Shown here one piece after another: positions 9,912 to 20,400 of a stretch of DNA of 23,784 bases. The position numbers were made by a program, and so were the translations under genes. The notes below the pieces were generated by a model. The model saw nothing but the letters and a program-made list of their open reading frames with translations. It was not told the origin of the DNA and made no database searches. Every line of letters begins with the position of its first letter. Within the stretch, counting starts at the first letter, position 1. The stretch is from Pelargonium nanum (Eukaryota; Streptophyta; Magnoliopsida; Geraniales; Geraniaceae), in contig JAYMTF010001382.1 in NCBI GenBank assembly GCA_036897485.1, forward strand, positions 1 through 23,784. The letters are read 5' to 3'.

Positions 9912-10119
9912 TAGAATAAGTAATCTAAGTCAAGAATTTATTGGCTTAGTCTAAGTCAAGTCAATGAGAGTTTGCTACCACATTAAAATATTCATTTACC
10001 CATCCAAGTGAATTTGTGGGAGTGGAGCGACCCGTTGGATTCAAGCATTTTAAATGAGCTGTCATAATCTCATTGGAGGCTTAGCGCCAAATAATTCTTA
10101 GCTTAGGATTCTCAATCCC
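9912..10119. mobile_element. Foldback MITE, copy B
   Basis: This is the same family as copy A, in the same orientation and directly beside it across a short TATATA run. Left arm: AGTAATCTAAGTCAAGAATT then TTGGCTTAGTCTAAGTC. Right arm: GAGGCTTAGCGCCAAATAAT then CTTAGCTTAGGATTCTCAAT. Loop: CCAAGTGAATTTGTGGGAGT. A TA microsatellite (about 10120-10134) borders the right end. The two copies differ at many sites, so the pair is not a very recent duplication. Confidence 0.65.
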
Positions 10120-10134
10120 TATATATATATATAA

Positions 10135-11990
10135 TTGTTTTATTTTATTTTCTCTAAAATTAGATGTGTATAAATTACCAATAGTATTTAGGTACTAAAT
10201 TCAATTTCTCAAATTTCTTTAATCCGTCGTCCATGAGGCAATAGATATTAGAAAACAACATAAGAATTTTTTTACTCTTGTGTTCCCAAACAAGTAAGTT
10301 GGTGATGGAGCTGCCAAGTCTAGCTAAGACTAAGAGGCCATTTCTGGGTAATTAATTAATTAATATTGTGATTAGTTTATCTAATTTATGATTATAAAAT
10401 GTAAAGCTTATCCAACCTTTAAAAATTGTTAATTTCCAAATTGTATAAAAGGTGTGCGTTGACCCAAAGTAAACGCATTTTGGCTAGTTGTGTGCAAAGC
10501 ATACCCCAAAGCATACGTTGAGCGAGTCGACCAATGGAGGAGAGGACAATCTTTTTCTGTACTTTTATGCGTGTCATGTGAATATATATCTTTGATCCTA
10601 TCTCATCAATTTCATTTTCTACCCTCTCAATTGTTTTTATTATTAATTATTAATTTAATAATTGAAATGTTTGTTATCTGATAATGACACAATCATTTAG
10701 TCGGCAAGTTATTGGACTTATTTTCCAAAAATTAAATGAAAGGTAACGTGGCATGCATGGAAACATACGTACGTTGGATTCGGTGAGCTTTTCCGACCAA
10801 AAAGGTATTTGGAATCTGAAAAATGAAGCCGCTTTAGCCGCAAAATTTGTTAGATTCAGAGTCTGTACATACAGATACAATTGTGTAAGTGTTTTCTCTT
10901 TTTGTTTGATACTCTAACATAAATACAGCATTGTGTTCTCACGACACGTCTTTGATGATGTGTCGAATAAAATGCATTTTCAATTTGCATCATCACATTG
11001 TTCGCATCCACGTGTGCTGTTTACGAAAATTACAGGTCTTCCCTTTGTTTTCTATTACTACAAATTAGGTTATTTTGGTTTTTATTTCAAGACAGTAATA
11101 TAAAGACGACATGAGTTAAGAATCTACTATGAATGAAGAGGACTCTGAAGATAGAAAATATTCATGTAAATTATGTGAGATCTCTGATCTTACGAAAGAT
11201 GAGATATTTGTACTTACAAACAAAACTCACTTTGTGTCGTTATGTGGTTAATTGTTGGTGATACAAAGTCTACTTCATAACTTATATTATGTTTTGAAAT
11301 TCTAGTTTCGGTGTGCCGTTTGTAGATGTTCGGTGAGCTCGAGAGCCCCCGCTTGACCTTTGAGCATTGTGGGATGGAACGGAACCCTTTGAAGTCTTTA
11401 TCGCCTTAGTATAAAATCCTAGTGTCCTAGCTAGTGGGTGAGAGATCCTGGTAGTGACCCAAAGAGACTGGAACAATATTGGAGATGAACTAGTGAGACA
11501 GGGAGTCTTAGAGATGAACCGGCGGACCAAGGACCTTAGAGCCTTATGTGGGGACTAAGTGTTGAGAGATGCGATAACTCAGTTTTATATCAAGTTAATC
11601 ATTCATCGTTGTTTTAGAGGTTTTTAAACTCAAGTTAAATTTTATCAACCTTAAGCATACATGATTCGAACTCGAAAATGTCACCTCCAATAGTAATTCA
11701 TTTGTTATTAATGTTTACAATTACTTGAATTCTGTCAATTTCTAACACAAGATACGGACAAAACTATCAAAATAAAATCTCAAGTCTAGAACATGGAATG
11801 GATCACAATAGTTTCTGTGGCTCATTTGTTTCTTCGATTAAGACCTTTCAATTATTTTACCGTTGCCCTGAAAAAATGTGAACAGAGTAAATAAACTATC
11901 AATATTTTCTGGTGTTAATTGTTATTATTAGTAGTGTGATATTATTATATAATTATCATGGCACGTCAAGTGGGTTAAGCGTTGATTCAG
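10135..11990. other. Spacer between the MITE pair and the Nudix gene
   Basis: About 1.9 kb with no exon that I can support. The frames at 10490-10681, 10674-10880 and 11282-11530 show no domain. The block 11300-11560 is less AT-rich than its surroundings and may be a transposable-element fragment, but I cannot class it. A TATA-like TATATAAT lies at about 11947-11954, in reach of the Nudix gene's 5' leader. Confidence 0.4.
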
Positions 11991-12020
11991 TCATTTTGGC
12001 TGTATCTTGAAATAGCTGCT

Positions 12021-12042
12021 GATGCTTCTTCTCTGAAGCATC
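12021..12042 (+). other. Perfect stem-loop in the Nudix 5' leader
   Basis: GATGCTTC (12021-12028) and GAAGCATC (12035-12042) form a perfect 8-bp stem around the 6-base loop TTCTCT. One more T-A pair extends the stem. The site lies in the C/T-rich region expected to be the 5'UTR. Whether it affects translation is unknown. Confidence 0.5.
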
Positions 12043-12269
12043 ATTTCTGCTCCTACAAAATCTCTTCGAAACCCACTCTCTCTTCTCAATCTCCATTTCA
12101 AAACCTCTCCGCGTAATTGCCCTTTTTTGACCCTTTTGTTCTCAGTCTCTATCTCTTGACTCTGCTTCTCTGAAATTAATATATATACTTTCTTTTCTCT
12201 GCACAATCTGGGGTTCAAGTTCGCTCCTTTTTCCTCTCATTGCATGCAGTTTCTACCGTTGGCATCTGG

Positions 12270-12369
12270 GTAGGTAGTTTCTTTTGTTGCACTTTCAAAT
12301 TATACCCTTTGATGAGTGATTTTTTATTATAAAACTTGATGTGTTTGTGTAATTGTGTGATTGCTGCAG
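12270..12369 (+). other. Probable 5'UTR intron of the Nudix gene
   Basis: A 100-bp stretch bounded by CTGG|GTAGGT and TTGCTGCAG|A sits 24 bases before the initiator ATG at 12394. Both sites fit plant splice consensus, and the AT-rich interior contrasts with the C/T-rich leader upstream. Confidence 0.6.
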
Positions 12370-12393
12370 AGAATTTGAGAGACAAAGACAAGT

Positions 12394-15300
12394 ATGTCTT
12401 CGGCGTTGGTTGCGCGAATGGGGAGGGAGAGACAGCGGTACAAGGATCACTTGAGGCTTGTTTCTGGGTGACCACTCTAAATTTTTATAGCTATACCTTC
12501 AATTTTGTGTATATATGTGTGTGTGTGTGTGTGTTTGGTTTCTTTCAAATTCCAATAGATTCCTTTAATTTGAGCTTTACTTGGACCGAGCATTGTTAAG
12601 TTTCTAATTAAGCTTCACTTAGTGTCTACTTGTTCGTGTATTTGAAGTAATCGATGCCGAAATATTGTATTGTGTGCAAATATTCACACATTCTCAGTAA
12701 GTGTAAGTAGGGTGTTAATTACTAACTCCGTCCCAAGATGAGCCTCCTGTTTCTCTTAATTTTTTGTACCAACATGAGTGTCTATGGTTATGGTAAGTCA
12801 CTATCTCTTAACTTTGCTATAACAAGTGATTATGAGAGTACAAAAGTAAATATACCACATTAACTAACTAATCTTTATTAAATTTTTCAAAATGGAAACA
12901 ATACACTCATTTTGAGACTGAGAGAGTACATCATAACTGTATTGATAAATCTGTTTGTTCTTGCTCTGATTGGAAGTGCGGTTTCGTGTTGCATGCCCAT
13001 ATAAATTATTAGCTTATCTCAATTTTCCGGTTAACTTGTCATATATATGTATACAGCTCCGTTGCCTGAGCTCATTTCATAATCTTCGTGTACTAAGTGT
13101 AGGTTTTAGTTAAAGACCAGCGCAATTTGAGTATGTTCTTGAATAGAATTAGGATGGTTGAAGGTGATAGCTGGAGGTCTATTCAAGCAAGAAACAGTAA
13201 AGTAGAGCTGGGCCTGGCCAATTGACTTACTGTTGTCTTAATTATTGGGTGGCCTTCTGTTTTCTCCAGACTTAAAACGTGCAACGGTGCAAGTCAATTT
13301 AAAGTTCTTGCAATGCAATTTTCCACAGCATTGATGTTGATTAGGTCTGCTATTTAAGTAGCATTTTGATGGTTTAGTCTTTGCTCCTTTATTTTGTATC
13401 TCTCTTATACGGGTAGGGACATGCAATAAGAATCATTCAGTATGTACAATTGATTCGATTTTTTGAGAGAAGATATCGTTCTAACTTTCCGAAACCTGAT
13501 ATATTTTTCCTGAATTCACCATGGTAAATCCCCAACAAAATAGCCATTTCAGTGCTTGTTTTCTTCACCACGTGGTGGACTAGACAATGCCATGTCCTTT
13601 ATTTATCCTGAAAAACTAATAGATGCAAATTGCAACAGTAAATGGTACCATAAGCTTCAAAATAGGCCTTTTTTTTATCTGTGATAAGCTCGGTGAAAAC
13701 AAGTACTTGAGCTAGCAGAATGTTTGTTAAAAAGCCTTTGACACCGTGGTTTATTGAACTCGTGAAATTCATTTTCTGGTGTTCCTTTACTGTCAGTTTC
13801 ACATATCGTGTGTCTGCAAATGTGAATGCATCAAGAAAATATTAGATGAAGAATATATAGGCTCTTGCAGCAACATTTTGTTTGTGTAAATCCTGCCATA
13901 GATGGCAGTGTTCAATATTTCATCTAGTCCCTTTTGTTTACTGATAGAATGAATCTCTTGTCCTTACTTCTATCCTCGTAAACGTTTCTTATTCTTATGT
14001 GTCGAATGTGTATAAATATCAGGTGTATTCCCTATCGTCTAGAGAAGAATGTGGAGATTGGAAATCTCAATTCAGAGAACAAACTATTAGTCCTCATGAT
14101 ATCTTCACCAAATCGCGAGGATCTGGTGTTCCCAAAGGTATCTATGTTCCTGCCTATGTAATGATTACTCGATGCTAAACATTATAGATTTGACCCTTTG
14201 AGATGTGAAACATAGTTTCCTTTAGAAATTGGTAGTGTATATAATAAGTAATATCTTCATTTGACATCAGGGTGGATGGGAGGATGATGAGACTATTCAT
14301 GAAGCAGCAAGTCGGGAGGCCTTAGAGGAAGCAGGAGTGAGAGGAATACTTGCTGTACGTAACCATCATTCTCACATGTTACTATCCAATCATTAATGAA
14401 TTTAATAAGCTTTTTTTCCAATTCAATAGCAACATTAACTTCCCTTCTGTTAGTTCTTCATATTACTCGTCGACCTCTAAGTAACACAAATGATACTTGT
14501 GTATGTGTATGTGTCTTCAAATAATTTGATGTTTTTTCATGGCAAAGAAATGCATTTATGTCTAGTTATGGCTTGACATAGAGTACATTTCTTTGTCAGT
14601 AGTTAAACTTGTTTGGGGTGTCTTGAGTTTAGAAGTATCTAATGCACATTCAGGATATACTACTATCGTAAGTTTCTACAGTTGAGTGTATATCAAGACA
14701 ACATTAACCCAAGGGTTGTGGCTCAGTTGACCACGCAGATTGAGATTGTGGGAAGAACTCTCGGTTTTGATTCCCACTAAACACACCTATGGGCTATGGG
14801 GAGGGGCGAAGAGCCTTGACTGTGACTAAGCCTCGAGCAGGAGTAGTCTCAGACCTCATACCATAAAACGGATTAGGATGACCTGTGGGTTAAACCGAAA
14901 AAAAGGACATTACAGTTTTGTAGCTCAATATTGGATGCTCTTACCAACCTAGTTTTTCCACTTTCCTCAGGAAAAACCTCTGGGAGTTTGGGAGTTCAGA
15001 AGCAAGAGCAAACAGGACAGTGGGAGCCTGGTGGGAGGTTGTAGAGGCTCCATGTTTGCATTGGAGGTGACCGAGGAGCTTGATTTCTGGCCCGAACAGG
15101 CTAACCATGAAAGGAAATGGGTCAGTAACTTAACACTCGTTTACACGAATGTTCACACACATTCGATATCTTATAGAACCATAACAATGATTCTAAATTT
15201 GTAACTGCTTCGCGCAAAACTATTGACTAAGGCTTTCTTTGTTGTTTTGTTATCTTTTCCAGGTTACCACAGAGGAAGCATTCAAATTTTGTCGGTATGA

Positions 15301-15508
15301 TTGGATGCGAGAAGCTCTTGAGAAGCTCATTACAGCTCTCGTAGAGGATAGGAAAATTCCATCGAGGCAAGACTTGGTGGAGGTTCCGAGGAGGACATTT
15401 CCAGGTGTCGGGACAGAACGTCAGATCCTATCGCCTGGCTGTTTTGGGAAGCCATCCGGCGTCCAACACCTCGGAGAGTCTCGTAGTAAATGCACTGTAC
15501 ATGCTTGA
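12394..15508 (+). CDS. NUDT13: NUDT13-like Nudix hydrolase (5 coding exons)
   Basis: Nudix enzymes cleave nucleoside diphosphates linked to another moiety. Arabidopsis NUDT13, the closest match I recall, is a mitochondrial hydrolase of long diadenosine polyphosphates such as Ap6A. Exons are 12394-12467, 14023-14137, 14271-14354, 14971-15120 and 15263-15508. All borders are GT-AG and in phase, giving 222 residues. The N-terminus MSSALVARMGRERQRY is Arg-rich and could act as an organelle signal. The complete Nudix box spans 64-86, from GGWEDDE through REALEEAGV, with the REx2EE metal ligands (R78, E79, E82, E83) intact. It continues EKPLGVWEFRSKS and MFALEV with CRYDWM, as in NUDT12/13. The tail after about 175 is longer than I recall for NUDT13 and ends KCTVHA. 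Intron 1 carries a Stowaway MITE and intron 3 a SINE; neither breaks a splice site. Confidence 0.92.
12508..12536. repeat. TA/GT microsatellite in Nudix intron 1
   Basis: A short TATATA run passes into about ten GT units, 40 bases into intron 1. Simple-sequence repeats of this type are length-variable, so it is a possible marker. No function is inferred. Confidence 0.75.
12725..12926. mobile_element. Stowaway-type MITE in Nudix intron 1
   Basis: The left end ACTCCGTCCCAAGATGAG and the right end CTCATTTTGAGACTGAGAGAG are inverted and match the known Stowaway (Tc1/mariner) consensus of CTCCCTCCGTCCC plus AAAATGAG. TA dinucleotides flank both ends (12723-12724 and 12927-12928). At about 202 bp with many arm mismatches, it is an older copy than the one at 20137-20398. 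It is non-coding and would need a mariner-like transposase in trans to move. Confidence 0.75.
14701..14912 (+). mobile_element. tRNA-derived SINE, family A, copy 2 (Nudix intron 3)
   Basis: The body (about 14707-14906) starts near an A-box-like TGGCTCAGTTGAC and has a B box GGTTTTGATTCCCAC about 45 bases on. It ends in an A-rich AAACCGAAAAAAAGG. The 6-bp ACATTA flanks it on both sides (14701-14706 and 14907-14912), a probable short target-site duplication. It shares its head and the GAGCC...TGACT stretch with the minus-strand copy at 3501-3660. It lies in sense orientation within an intron. Confidence 0.7.
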
Positions 15509-16700
15509 TGATTCCTAGCTAGTCCTAATGTTCCCTTAGAGTTAAGGAATTGTTAATAGAAACTGTAGGTTCTTTCAAATGTGCCTTAATTGGTCTCAGC
15601 AAAGCTTGTAATTATCTGAATGTGAAGAAGAAAGAATCTGATAATGTGTCACTATCTATACCAGTATCTATTACATATGCTATCTGCATTGGTCTGATGT
15701 ATGAATTATGAGTAGCTAACTCACTAGAATGACAGTGCACGAGGCTCTCACTATTATAGTATTTTGGGATAGTCATTTGTAGAAGCTGCTTTCTCGTTGC
15801 TCTTGCGAAGAGGTTGTTTTCTAGAATAAAACCCGTGACCTTAATGTCACGTGGCAACAACCTTATACCAGAGCCAGTATTGTCAGAATTTGAGGTTGTA
15901 TAAATGTTTCTTCTTGGAGGATTGATTTGCATTAATCTTATGTAAAATACATGAAAAGCAAAGTTGTAGAAAGGCTAGAGTTGACAATTTGTGTGTGCGT
16001 GTGTGTCGCGTTCCTTACGTGTTAAAGGTTGTTTGTGTTACACGATCCGACACATTTTAACACTGATCTGAATATGATGCTTCCTGTCAGGTCGTCAACC
16101 GAGGACCGCGTAGGGTTCACAAAGGGCGAGTTGTGAGTTCAAACAACTAATTTAGTGTCGTGTTCTTGTTGTGTTGCAACACGAATTGTATGATCTAAGA
16201 ACAACTAACCTCAAAACCCGATTGGGTAATCAAACCAGATGAAAATGCAAACTACACGCTCCCTTGGAACCACAAAATAAAGGGAATGAGAGAAGTAGAG
16301 CTTAAAGTTCAGATTTTCAAACCCATAAAACAAAAACACAAAAAAATAGAGGATTTTAATTATTTGGGTTACTGGAATCTGTGGGACTGGGTATCTTTTA
16401 GTTTGACAAATGTGAAAAATGAGCTTTATGCAATCTCTTGCAGTAGAAGGATGATAAAAAAAGCATAATAAGGCCAAATGTGGAAATCAAAAGGTCTTGA
16501 TTTGTGAGCATGTCTCTAGATATGCATGAACTCTCAATTGTTTTCATATATAATACCTCCTTCATCTTTATCTTTAGTTCCATGTAACAAGGAACCTTCC
16601 TTTGACTCCTTCTATGCAACACATCTCCCCATATATCTGTTTTTATTCCAATCTTGAAACTCATCACTCACACAATTGGGATTCAAAATTTGACCCATCA
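15509..16700. other. 3' flank of the Nudix gene and spacer
   Basis: The Nudix 3'UTR should occupy the first few hundred bases. The minus-strand frames at 15612-15932 and 16211-16667 have no recognisable domain and AT-biased composition. Around 15980-16190 lies a GTGT-rich block related in wording to the intronic repeat at 2040-2400. No gene is supported. Confidence 0.45.
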
Positions 16701-16714
16701 TATTACAATACATT

Positions 16715-17345
16715 TGTTAAACTTAACCCCCCAAAGCTTAAACTAATAAGGCCGAACCAACTTGGTATATGAAGAAGCGAGATTTCACATTCTTTCGACG
16801 TGGGATGTAATAACATGACAGACCTTTTTACGTGGAGTAAGAAGGGAGACAACAAAGACGGGTCATTAGGCTCAACTAACATATCAATAGGCGGCGATCT
16901 TCACATTCTTTTGATGTGTTGTAGGTCGAATAACGCAACGGAGTTTGCATGTTGACTAATTGAAGAGAGACAGTGAATTAAGACATGTCACTAGGCTCAA
17001 ACCAAACCATCTCTGTCACCATAGTAAACTTATCTCCGATCTCAAAACTTAAACTGATTATTGGACAACTCTATTAGTATATCAAGAACCAAGGCATGTT
17101 GGGTCAAGCGGTTGATGCGTTTTGGATTTCCTTTGAGGTCTCAGGTTCGAGCCTCCTTGCTGACGGTATGGGGTGAGATTTATGGGTTAAAGGGGAGAAC
17201 TAACAACTAACTCGGGTGACGCTCTCACTAGGGGTGAGAAACACAGGCCTTTGTAGGCCTGCTGTACCGTCACTTATCAAAAAAATAAAAGTATATCAAG
17301 AGGCGAATATCTCCACATTAACAAGGTCTTGTTCTCAATTTTGAA
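16715..17345 (+). repeat. Cluster of diverged dispersed repeats, host of a SINE
   Basis: Three related stretches follow one another. The first contains CTTAAACTAATAAGGCC and TTTCACATTCTTTCGACGTG (about 16725-16802). The second contains AGGCTCAACTAACATATCAA and CTTCACATTCTTTTGATGTG (about 16868-16920). The third contains CTTAAACTGATTATTGGACA, and after the SINE TATCAAGAGGCGAATATC. An inverted relative lies at 6555-6650. The phrases fit pieces of old, short non-autonomous LTR-type elements, but no complete structure is visible. Confidence 0.45.
17076..17300 (+). mobile_element. tRNA-derived SINE, family B, with perfect target-site duplication
   Basis: The body is 17088-17288, about 201 bp. It has an A-box-like GGGTCAAGCGGTTGATGC, a clean B box CAGGTTCGAGCC (17141-17152) and an A-rich end AAAAAAATAAAA. 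The 12-bp AGTATATCAAGA is repeated exactly on both sides (17076-17087 and 17289-17300), strong proof of target-primed insertion. Apart from the boxes, it does not resemble the family A SINEs. It split an older dispersed repeat. Confidence 0.85.
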
Positions 17346-18276
17346 GCTTTACCATAACAATACATGTATCAATTACAGGTCAGATGGAGTGTTGCAATGT
17401 TAATGCAATGAAGTTTCATGGTTTCAGGAGTGCTCAAGATCATGATCACTTGCAGGACCATATGACCTGTATTACAGTTCAACTGAGAAGCTCACTGTGG
17501 GGCCTTAATGGGTGCATTTTCTCCATAAATTGCTCAACTTTGTTTCTCTGTAACAGGATCACACTCACACACTCTTGTTTTATTTTTAAAATTTTCTTTT
17601 GGTCATGACTCATGAGTCAATAAAGACCAAATCTCAGTCAAATGAACCTAAACCTCAAAATAATTTTACTTATAAAGGGGAAATTAAATCATGCTTAGCT
17701 AGTGCATGCCCCATCTTTGAATAATCATCAAATTTTGTAAATAAAGCTCTCTTTTGCCAACTTCCAATAGCCCCACCTTTTGATATATACTAAGCCACTA
17801 CTTAGCTTCTAGCTGTAGGGATCATAGCATATCAGGTTTCTTCTTGGCTTTTCAACTCAATTTAAGCTATTTTAGACTCATCAATAACTTTTTTTCCCCT
17901 CAATATATAGCCTCATTTTGATTTCTTTCAAAAAAAACTTTGAATTCTTTTATCTTTTCTTGCATGCTTGCACATGGGTTGCTTGCTTTTACAAGGTAAT
18001 TGAACAAGAGCGTGCAATGCATACAGTATAAACATTTCTTGTTTCGCTTACTTGTAAGTGATACCGTGAATCCATTTTATCGAAAACAAATAAGAAATTA
18101 CTGGTAGCTATTTGACATATAAAATGGTGAAATGTCATTCTAAAACCAACTCCATGTTGAGTTGTTTTATCCAAACAAGGTACATTAGGTGAAGACCAAT
18201 TTGGGGAAAATTAAATAAGGGAGAAGACAGAATTACAGTAAAACAAAAAGGTTATTAGGTTAATCCATCTTTCCTC
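17345..18276. other. Spacer without a gene
   Basis: The frame at 17384-17608 shows no domain. A compound palindrome lies at 17598-17631 (see findings). C/T- and A-rich stretches around 17860-17950 look promoter-like, but no exon follows them. Nothing else is supported. Confidence 0.4.
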
Positions 18277-18447
18277 CTAATCCAAATACCAATGCAGCTT
18301 TCCATCAACTTGAGTGCTAGTAGCAATAGAATAGTATTTGGGTCTATACTCAAAAGTCTTTGCAGATTTTTGACCTATTGTGACCTTGGTTAGAACAAAA
18401 TCTTGCCAGATGGAGCTCCATTTCTTAGTTGGATCATCAAAAAATAT
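18277..18447 (-). pseudogene. Orphan coding-like stretch, unrecognised
   Basis: On the minus strand an open frame of 56 codons ends in TAG (18279-18277) and starts just after a stop codon (18450-18448), with no ATG. It reads FFDDPTKKWSSIWQDF, then VLTKVTIGQKSAKTFEYRP, and ends DGKLHWYLD. The composition (Trp, Tyr, Lys/Asp balance, no low complexity) looks like a genuine protein C-terminus and not chance translation of AT-rich DNA. I do not recognise the family. An AG that could serve as acceptor lies in AACTAAG just before the KWSS codons. No matching upstream exon was found within about 400 bases. It may be the last exon of a longer gene, a captured fragment or a relic. Confidence 0.4.
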
Positions 18448-20030
18448 TTAAAAGCATAAAAACCATTCCTCAAAATTGGGGTACTTGTGGTCTTCTTTTT
18501 CAACATTCATCACTAGTACACAACAATTGGAGTTCTAAAGATGCTTTTGACCAACACATCAACATAACATATATACCCAAATATGTGTTGTTCATTTTCA
18601 AGAAGCATCTAAACATTTAATCCTCTTTTGGGCAAGCAAATGTTCAACCATGACTAAAGATTGACCTAAAACAAGGTTCAATTTTGTCTTCTTGTTTCTT
18701 TTCTTACACAAAGAAAGCCGAGTCCACGAGACTCGACGATAAGTTACAATACCAATAACGTTATTGTACAAAAAATGACAACCACTCATAAGAAAGTGCG
18801 AGACGAAGCAAAATATTTCAGCAAAAGATGGGTAATCTTATCTTAGTGATTTACAATAAAATTAACTCATGTAGAAATAAATCTAGAGATGACATGGCAA
18901 GACAAAGTTGGTCAAATTTTGTCTAGCTCATGTGAAAATGGGAGTTTTTGTTTATATAAAAAGAACAACTATTGCCTACATTTCCAATAAAAAACAATGA
19001 TCATTAACTTCAAGAATGAAGGGTTAATTATAATAATCATTATGGTAATTTATTTAACTTCTTTTCTTTTAATTTTTTTGGTACCGAAAGGGCATATATT
19101 ATAGTGGAATGAGTGAAGTCCTCTCATCTTGTTGGTACTAATTACTAAATATATATAGTAATTATATATGTGTGTGTGTGTGAATTCCATTATTTATGTT
19201 TGGTCTTTGGTATGGTGATTGTTTTCTTCGAAAAAGCATGCCTATGTGACACCTTCTCACATGCAACCCAACAATCAACATGTCTTCCCCTCATTTGGAG
19301 GTGTGTGTTTTTTCATTTACAAATATATATGCAACACCTAAACTTGTTGAAATATTAATAATAATGCTAAGAGAGAGAAGGAAAAAAAGTCACTTCCATG
19401 GAAATAAAAAAAGAAAACTTTGGGTTATGAAAAGGTGAGAAGGGTTGTGGGACTTATCATTGAATTTTCATTTTTTTGCTCTAAAAAATTGGATGCACAT
19501 GGCTCACATATAATTATATTCCCTATATGAAAAAGGCTCCATATATATACAATTTTGTTTAGGGTAACATGAAACCTTTACGAGTCCACATAAATCACAA
19601 TCACTATATGTGTGTGTATTGTTAGATGGCCAAAATCATCAAAAAGTTCAATTTCATAGTTGAAAATTTTATTTTAAATCAAATATTATATTCTAACACA
19701 CTTTTTCATGTGCAAATTTGTTATAACTTTACAAATTAACCGATAAATAAATAACAGAAATTAACCTTATTACCATTTTAATTTTGCAAGTGTACCGATA
19801 AAAGAATATATAGTCATTTCTCATTTTATAACTTAACGGGTTGACATGGGAGAGATCAAACAAAAGCTCATTCTCATTGCAGTTTTATAGGTGTACCGAA
19901 GGTATATGGCAAATATAGCTCATCTTAGCTAGAAAGGTAGTGAAATTAGGCATGTATATAGAAAATTCAGAGAACAGATAGAAGAAGCTCATAAAGAGAT
20001 AATAGATAAATATGTAAGAAGTAATATATA
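18448..20030. other. AT-rich spacer without a gene
   Basis: Short frames at 18429-18620, 18598-18789 and 19170-19358 have no domain. A GT microsatellite lies at about 19168-19182. The phrase GTGTACCGA recurs at about 19791 and 19891. No transposon ends or exon borders are clear. Confidence 0.4.
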
Positions 20031-20134
20031 TAATTTTGGGGTGCCGAGATTCAAATACTTGACCTTGGTAGCAAGCTCTGGTACCACATTAGATATCAAC
20101 TTAAATAAAAATTCAAGTTTATACTCCTAACTTA
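20030..20134 (-). mobile_element. Fossil LTR-element boundary (possible)
   Basis: On the minus strand TGGTACCAGAGC (20086-20075) is close to the initiator-Met tRNA primer-binding site used by many Copia-type and short non-autonomous LTR elements. A leader-like stretch follows. The adjoining LTR side (from 20087 up) is old and has a Stowaway MITE in it. Only a fragment is present and no coding part is visible. The element is clearly broken. Confidence 0.35.
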
Positions 20135-20136
20135 TA

Positions 20137-20398
20137 CTCCCTCCGTCCCAAAATGAGTGTCATGTTTCTATTTTTTGCAAAAATTAAGGATTACCAGATA
20201 ATTTAATGTGTTTCCAATATTACCCTCACTTTCTCTCCTACACTATATGTGCAGTTCAGATCTGCCCATATGCAGTTCATAAGTGATAAGGGTAATATTG
20301 AAAAAACAATAATATAATAACCTAAAGATAGAAACAAGACACTCATTTTGGTATAAAAAATTTTGACAAACAGGACACTCATTTTGGGACGGAGAAAG
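20137..20398. mobile_element. Stowaway-type MITE upstream of the ERF gene
   Basis: The left terminus CTCCCTCCGTCCCAAAATGA and the right terminus CACTCATTTTGGGACGGAG are inverted repeats matching the Stowaway consensus. TA duplications flank them (20135-20136 and 20399-20400). The length is 262 bp with no coding capacity. Near the right end, the CACTCATTTTGG phrase occurs twice (about 20340 and 20377), an internal duplication of the terminal repeat. Conserved ends make this the younger of the two Stowaways. It sits about 1.5 kb upstream of the ERF start. Confidence 0.88.
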
Positions 20399-20400
20399 TA

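Noticed and set aside
10300-10325. GAGCTGCCAAG resembling miR167
   Set aside because: Only about ten bases agree, with no foldback precursor around it.
13599-13802. Minus-strand frame inside Nudix intron 1
   Set aside because: AT-rich, without a domain, and inside a well-defined intron.
17088-17160. Possible tRNA gene, because of the A and B boxes
   Set aside because: No acceptor stem or cloverleaf forms; the A-rich tail and 12-bp target-site duplication show that it is a SINE.
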